Shown here in pieces: positions 59,448-64,000 of a stretch of 64,000 nt of DNA. Position 1 is the stretch's first letter, and each line of letters opens with the position of its first letter. Position numbers and translations under genes: made by a program. Under the pieces are notes generated by a model that saw only the letters and a list, made by a program, of their open reading frames with translations, did no database searches and had not been told where the DNA came from. The stretch comes from Atrichornis clamosus (lineage: Eukaryota > Chordata > Aves > Passeriformes > Menuridae), in contig WBMZ01014013.1 of the NCBI GenBank assembly GCA_013400975.1, positions 186,001 through 250,000 on the forward strand, in the 5' to 3' direction.

Positions 59448-62414
59448 CAACCTCTAGATTCTAGGAGTTCCATTACCTTATTAAAGGGCCATCATTCATG
59501 GACATATCTTGGCATATTTATTAATGACACAGAAGATTGGAAATAGCATTGATACTGCTGCTTACTGCATTGGAAGATGAGAAAATGCAGACTAAGTTCC
59601 TCCTCTTGCAGGGGATATAAGACTCCTAGGAACTGCAGGAATATTAAAATCCTCTCAGTGTTAAATGGCATGATCTCTATTTTTCTAGGTGCTACATGAT
59701 CATACAGAAGAATTCCAAAACCATACATTGCACTAATGGATTGCAAAGACAAAACTTATTGACTTTAACGAGTCTGTGTTTTCAACTAAAGTCTCTGTTC
59801 TTCAGAATTTAAACCAGAGGAGGGATTTAATAATTCGTAAAAAAATGAAAAAAAAAAGCCTAATAAAGGAGGGAGGGAAGGTGATGCTAATGATTGTGCT
59901 GACACTACTGGTAATGAACTGGTTTCCTTTACTTGAACATCCCCAAGAAAAGACACCAATGATGCACATGATACATGAGCTGCAACAACACTGAAATCTC
60001 ACATAATTTACACAGAGCACAAAAATTAATTTGAAACATTTAGAAAGCTAGTAAAATTTGTGTTTGTGCTTAATTTCCAGACCTTAACCGCCTCATATAT
60101 CACAGCTGTTCATGAAATGAAAACTTGCAAATGGTTAGGAGGTATGGAAACAAAACAAGCCTTTAATCTGCTCTGGAGTCACTCCAGTTTTAAGGGGAAG
60201 GCTTTTGCTGTTGCTTTCATGGCTTTTGCTTTTTGGATTTCAGCATAACTGCAGAAAAGCAATTGAAATACAACTTTTTGTGTATTTCGGTTAGTTTCTA
60301 AACTCTGTGTTTTCAGCACACAGGGTTTGGGTGGTTTTTTTTTTTCCCATTTTCAATTAATTTATATTACTTTGGCCCTTCTGTCACTTTTGATGCAAGA
60401 AATTAGTTTCTGTGTTCATCTGCTGTACAAGGAGGGCAGAATATTGTCCCAGGAAAGCCTCAGGAGCAACCAGCCAACAACTCGGTCATTAGACAATTGA
60501 AAATGCCCAGTCCGGATTGCTGGCTGTTTGATGAATTGTGCTCAGTGTGCAATCCAAGGAGTGACAGGCAGGATGGAGATGGATGGGAGCTTCCTCGGAT
60601 CCCAGATTCCACGACACCTGCATGGGATGTACTCAGATGATCACTTCCCATAGGACCAGGAATATGAAACTTGCTTTCCCTTTTCTTAGCACAGCAAGGT
60701 GATGGGAAAAAACATGAGGGGCTTGACCCTTTGCCTGGTACACACGTTTCATTTGTGATTGCCTGGAACAAAGTGGGCAGCTTATTTCTCCCAACATTCC
60801 CACATTCTATCCTGATAAGGCTCTTAGGAAAACTAAGAGACTATAATTAAGCCAAATTCTTAGTGATCATTGTTCAATTGGTAACAGCTCAATCCCTTAG
60901 CCACAATTTCAGTGGCAGGTGCTATATTGCTGCAGCTTCCTCACTCTTTTTGGTGAGAATGGACTCAGCCAACAGTTCTGCCAAAGAAAACCCCGGCAGC
61001 CACAGGAAAACATCCCATACTCTCTCTCCTGGTTTTAAGCTGTCATGACTGGACTCCAACTTTGGTCTGATCAGTGAGGGTGTCACTGTGGGATGAAATG
61101 GACTTTACTTAGAATAAGGTCTGTGAAAGAAAAATACCAGAGAATTAACACAAGGGCAGTGGGATCAGAATATCCTGGCTATTAGAAAACACCATTTTAA
61201 CTAAATTTCCTGAAGAGTTAGTACAGCTCTCCAGTTTTCTTCTGGATAATGCGCAGGTGAGTTTGCAAATTTCTCCTTGACTTTAGATACTCTGCTTATA
61301 CAGATCACAAAAAGAAACAAATCTGCTTCAGCATGTAATCATTCACACTTGAACAAAGCAAGCTGGATATCAAACATTGAGCTCCCGCAACAAGTGGCTC
61401 TCAATTCATCTGTTCCTTGAGAACATAGATTGGTTGAATAAAATTGCATGAATTAAGTATCTCAGGAAACTCTCATGCAGAAAAAAGAAACTAATGTCAT
61501 CAGTAAAATTACCTCCAGGCAAATGTTTGCTTAGCTTTAGTCAACATCTTCTTTCCGCTGCCCATAAAATCTTTGATTTAAGAGAACACAAAGACAACTT
61601 GCAATCTTATAATGCATTTTTAAAACCTGGCAGAGGGCATTTCCATCTTCACAGTAGGACACATAATTATATTCCCCTCAGAAGAGGCTAATCTGAAACC
61701 AACTATTGCTAACTATTATCTGTTTATTGAAACACAGAAAGGTTCTCTTTGCAAGATACTACACTCACATTTGCTTTGGTTAAAGATTTTCTACCCAGCA
61801 GTAGAGCCAGCTAATGCCATTCCTCAGGAAACATGAGCCACATGCTGCTGCTGGCAGAAGCATCAATCACTTCACATCAGCTGACGTGGGGACCTGATGG
61901 GCTGGGGGGAGGGATGGCACTCAGATAAATAAATAAAACTTGCCACCCTTGCACAATAAATCAATACAAAGTTATCTCTATGACTTCTTTAAGTAAATGC
62001 CACTATTCTAAGGTAAGATTTTGTTTGGAAAAGGGGAGTAGGGGTTAACATTTGATAATCATCACTAATATGATAAAAGGTTCCTATTACCAATGACTTA
62101 AGGACTTCTTCCCTGTAATTTTCAGTTTATGAGTATATAAATTGCTTTGTTATTTAGTGCAGGCTCCCTAAATCCTGAAGTCTTTATGCACTGGATGATA
62201 ACAAATGGATCAGTTTTACCACTTCTAATAGTTCAGTAAATCATGGAACAGCCTACCTTTCAGCAAAGCCATCATACAGAACTTATCACAGCAAACCTAT
62301 CCGCTGCTATTTCTGACTATATATCTGACAAAACTAATTCATGCTCTGTCTCCTCGCCACACTTGTTTTTCAACAAGGTGAAAACAGCCTTGTAACTGAG
62401 GGTTGGTTATACCA
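59448..62414. other. Unique non-coding DNA
   Basis: A 103-codon minus frame at 60460-60771 lies in a more balanced patch and has no recognisable domain. A T10 run lies near 60338. No named repeat or RNA gene was recognised. Confidence 0.55.
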
Positions 62415-62770
62415 CTGTTTTGGTTTGGTGAGGGACAGGCACATCTACAGCGTGTGCTGAGCACACTTCTCCTGCCAGAGCACCTCTGCTGACGGCAGCA
62501 CCACCGCTACAACAGCCCTGCGAGAAAAAAGCTGGAAAATCTGCTCCTCTGCCCCCTGAAATCCCAGGAACAGCATCAGAACCAGCCTTGCCATCAGGCT
62601 GCCCAGGATGTCCAGAGTTTTGCTCACCACATCAGAAAGGCCTCTGCAGCAGTGTCCTGCTGAAGGCAGGTATTGCCCATCTCCAGGCATGACAAGTGAC
62701 AACGAAGTAGACAAGGGACCAGGATTTCGGGGAGGCACCGTAGGGGTGAGGTGTGTGCCTGGAATGCAAA
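62415..62770. other. GC-rich island of unknown origin
   Basis: This is the most GC-rich unexplained stretch on the right side of the window, with many CAGCA/CCTCTGC words and several CpGs. It opens with 'tgttttggtttggtg', which loosely resembles the first bases of some bird LTRs, but the rest matches no LTR I can recall and no terminal CA partner was found. Open frames of about 100 codons occur on both strands. It may be an unrecognised transposable-element fragment. Confidence 0.35.
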
Positions 62771-64000
62771 ACTACAAACCTGAAATACTGGCTATGCAGA
62801 GCGAAAATGGGGAAAAGGAGTTACAAGAGAGCATTCACATACCTACAAAACCAGACAAAAAGGTGATGCTACAGGTGCTAATCACTCCCAGCCTATTACC
62901 AGAGCAGCCCTGAGTTAACTCCATTAACAAGGCAGCTGAGGATGTCGTTTTTGAGACAACTCACAATTGCTGTCTCATTACAGCTGTTTTTTGTATAGCA
63001 CATCACAACTGCAGAGTGTAAAACCCCACATATTCAACTGCTGGGGCACTTTTTGCACAAGTAGGGGCTGTGTTTAATAATCAGAGAACTCATGTGCAAT
63101 CACTGGCATACAATTCACACACTGAATTCCCCAGTCAGGTACCCAAAGTGATGGTCTGGCAGTGGTATCAGTCTGCAAATAACAACTGTCTTCAGAATCT
63201 TCTCCTACTCCTCATTCTGAAGGAAATCAGAGACTGTTTGAGGAGCTCTAATGGCACCATCACATCGAGAAAAGGAAGCTGTGATGCTGCTCTTTAATAA
63301 ATCAATGCCTCTTTGGCTGCCTTCCAGACCACAAAAACACTTTGGGCATCTTTGCCTGCCTTTCATTTTGTGACTTGTAGGACCCTCTCCACCATCTTGA
63401 TGTCTGCAGATACTCTCTATAACCCTTTTGTTTGGTTTTTTTTCGGCTTCTACCATGAGACTCACTGAACATTCTCCTTTAATAGGTCTCAAACGATGTT
63501 TTTCCAGAAACCCTTGACATTTACTGAAACCTGACATTTGTGTATTAATGGCAAATAAGTAGTGAGACAACAGGTAAGGCTGCATCAGCGTTTTCCTAAA
63601 GCATGCATTGTGCTAAATGGACACGTGTGGCCCAAATGGTTCTGATTTTCAGAGGTGACCTCAAATTATTTTGAGAGCACTTGAAACATATTGGGAAACT
63701 TCTGTCCATCAGTCCACACTCTGTGAGGGAACCCAGGGAATGTCAGGAGACAAAATGAGATGGAGAGTGCCTGCTGGGAGCCTGGCAGAGGGAATGTCTT
63801 CCTGGTGTCTTGGAGCAGGAGGTACCAGTGCATGGATCGGAATGCAGCCATCCACGGTCTGTTCTTGTCCACACTGAAATCCTCAAGTACAAAGACTCAT
63901 TTCTAGGATTTCTTTGAACAGGACATGGTTGCTTTTGAAGAACAGGTATTTCTAGAGGAAAGTGAAGTGCAACCCACAACCGTAAAGTTCTTGCAGTTAA
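62771..64000. other. Unique non-coding DNA
   Basis: A 126-codon minus frame at 63205-63585 includes a lysine-rich stretch and a CPKC pair but shows no domain, start context or splice support. Overlapping opposite frames at the right edge are compositional. No named repeat was recognised. Confidence 0.5.

Noticed and set aside
63205..63585. 126-codon minus-strand open frame with a CPKC pair
   Set aside because: The cysteine pair alone does not make a zinc finger; no second pair with proper spacing and no exon context was found.
1..64000. CRISPR arrays, operons, bacterial or phage systems
   Set aside because: No regularly spaced direct repeats, no ribosome-binding-site-led gene clusters and no long ORFs. 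The repeat content is vertebrate (avian).

Overview
The window looks like ordinary non-coding DNA from a bird nuclear genome: an intron or intergenic interval of an AT-rich chromosome. The sequence evidence for a bird is a CR1 LINE 3' end with the typical avian tail, a second short CR1 tail, older CR1 relics of the kind shared by turtles, crocodiles and birds, and pieces of an avian ERVL-type LTR. There are no recognisable Alu, B1 or L1 elements, and overall repeat density is low. Family assignments were made by eye from remembered consensus sequences, so element boundaries are approximate.

Layout. 1-4.3 kb is unique AT-rich DNA with a small tandem duplication that holds the window's only ambiguous base (1491). 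4.3-5.2 kb is a small transposon cluster: an old CR1 3' end on the minus strand, followed by the 3' part of an avian LTR on the plus strand. 5.2-12.3 kb is unique DNA with one pyrimidine-rich block and two stretches that look like conserved non-coding elements. 12.3-13.2 kb is a second old minus-strand CR1 relic, next to a T/G-rich simple sequence. 13.3-23.2 kb is unique, with a TA/TG microsatellite near 21.1 kb and several possible regulatory stretches. 23.2-23.65 kb is the clearest repeat of all, a plus-strand CR1 3' end. 26.4 kb has a possible MIR relic, 30.3-30.5 kb a short minus-strand CR1 tail, 45.0-45.25 kb the 5' part of a minus-strand LTR, and 49.9-50.0 kb a decayed LTR tail. The remainder is unique AT-rich DNA with simple repeats.

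No protein-coding gene, tRNA, rRNA, CRISPR array or known miRNA could be supported. The open reading frames are short (184 codons or fewer), match no family I recognise, and often occur on both strands of the same segment. Three short segments carry good splice-site context and could be single exons of an unrecognised gene or lncRNA: minus strand 41429-41542 and 34132-34240, whose phases are mutually compatible, and plus strand 47436-47550. They are offered as hypotheses.

I did not find an undescribed biological system. The most checkable leads are the paired octamer (POU-type) sites in a candidate enhancer at 57.3-57.7 kb, the two phase-compatible minus-strand candidate exons, and a series of segments that resemble conserved regulatory elements. 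If those segments are real, the window would lie in the regulatory neighbourhood or a long intron of a developmental gene, which I cannot name.
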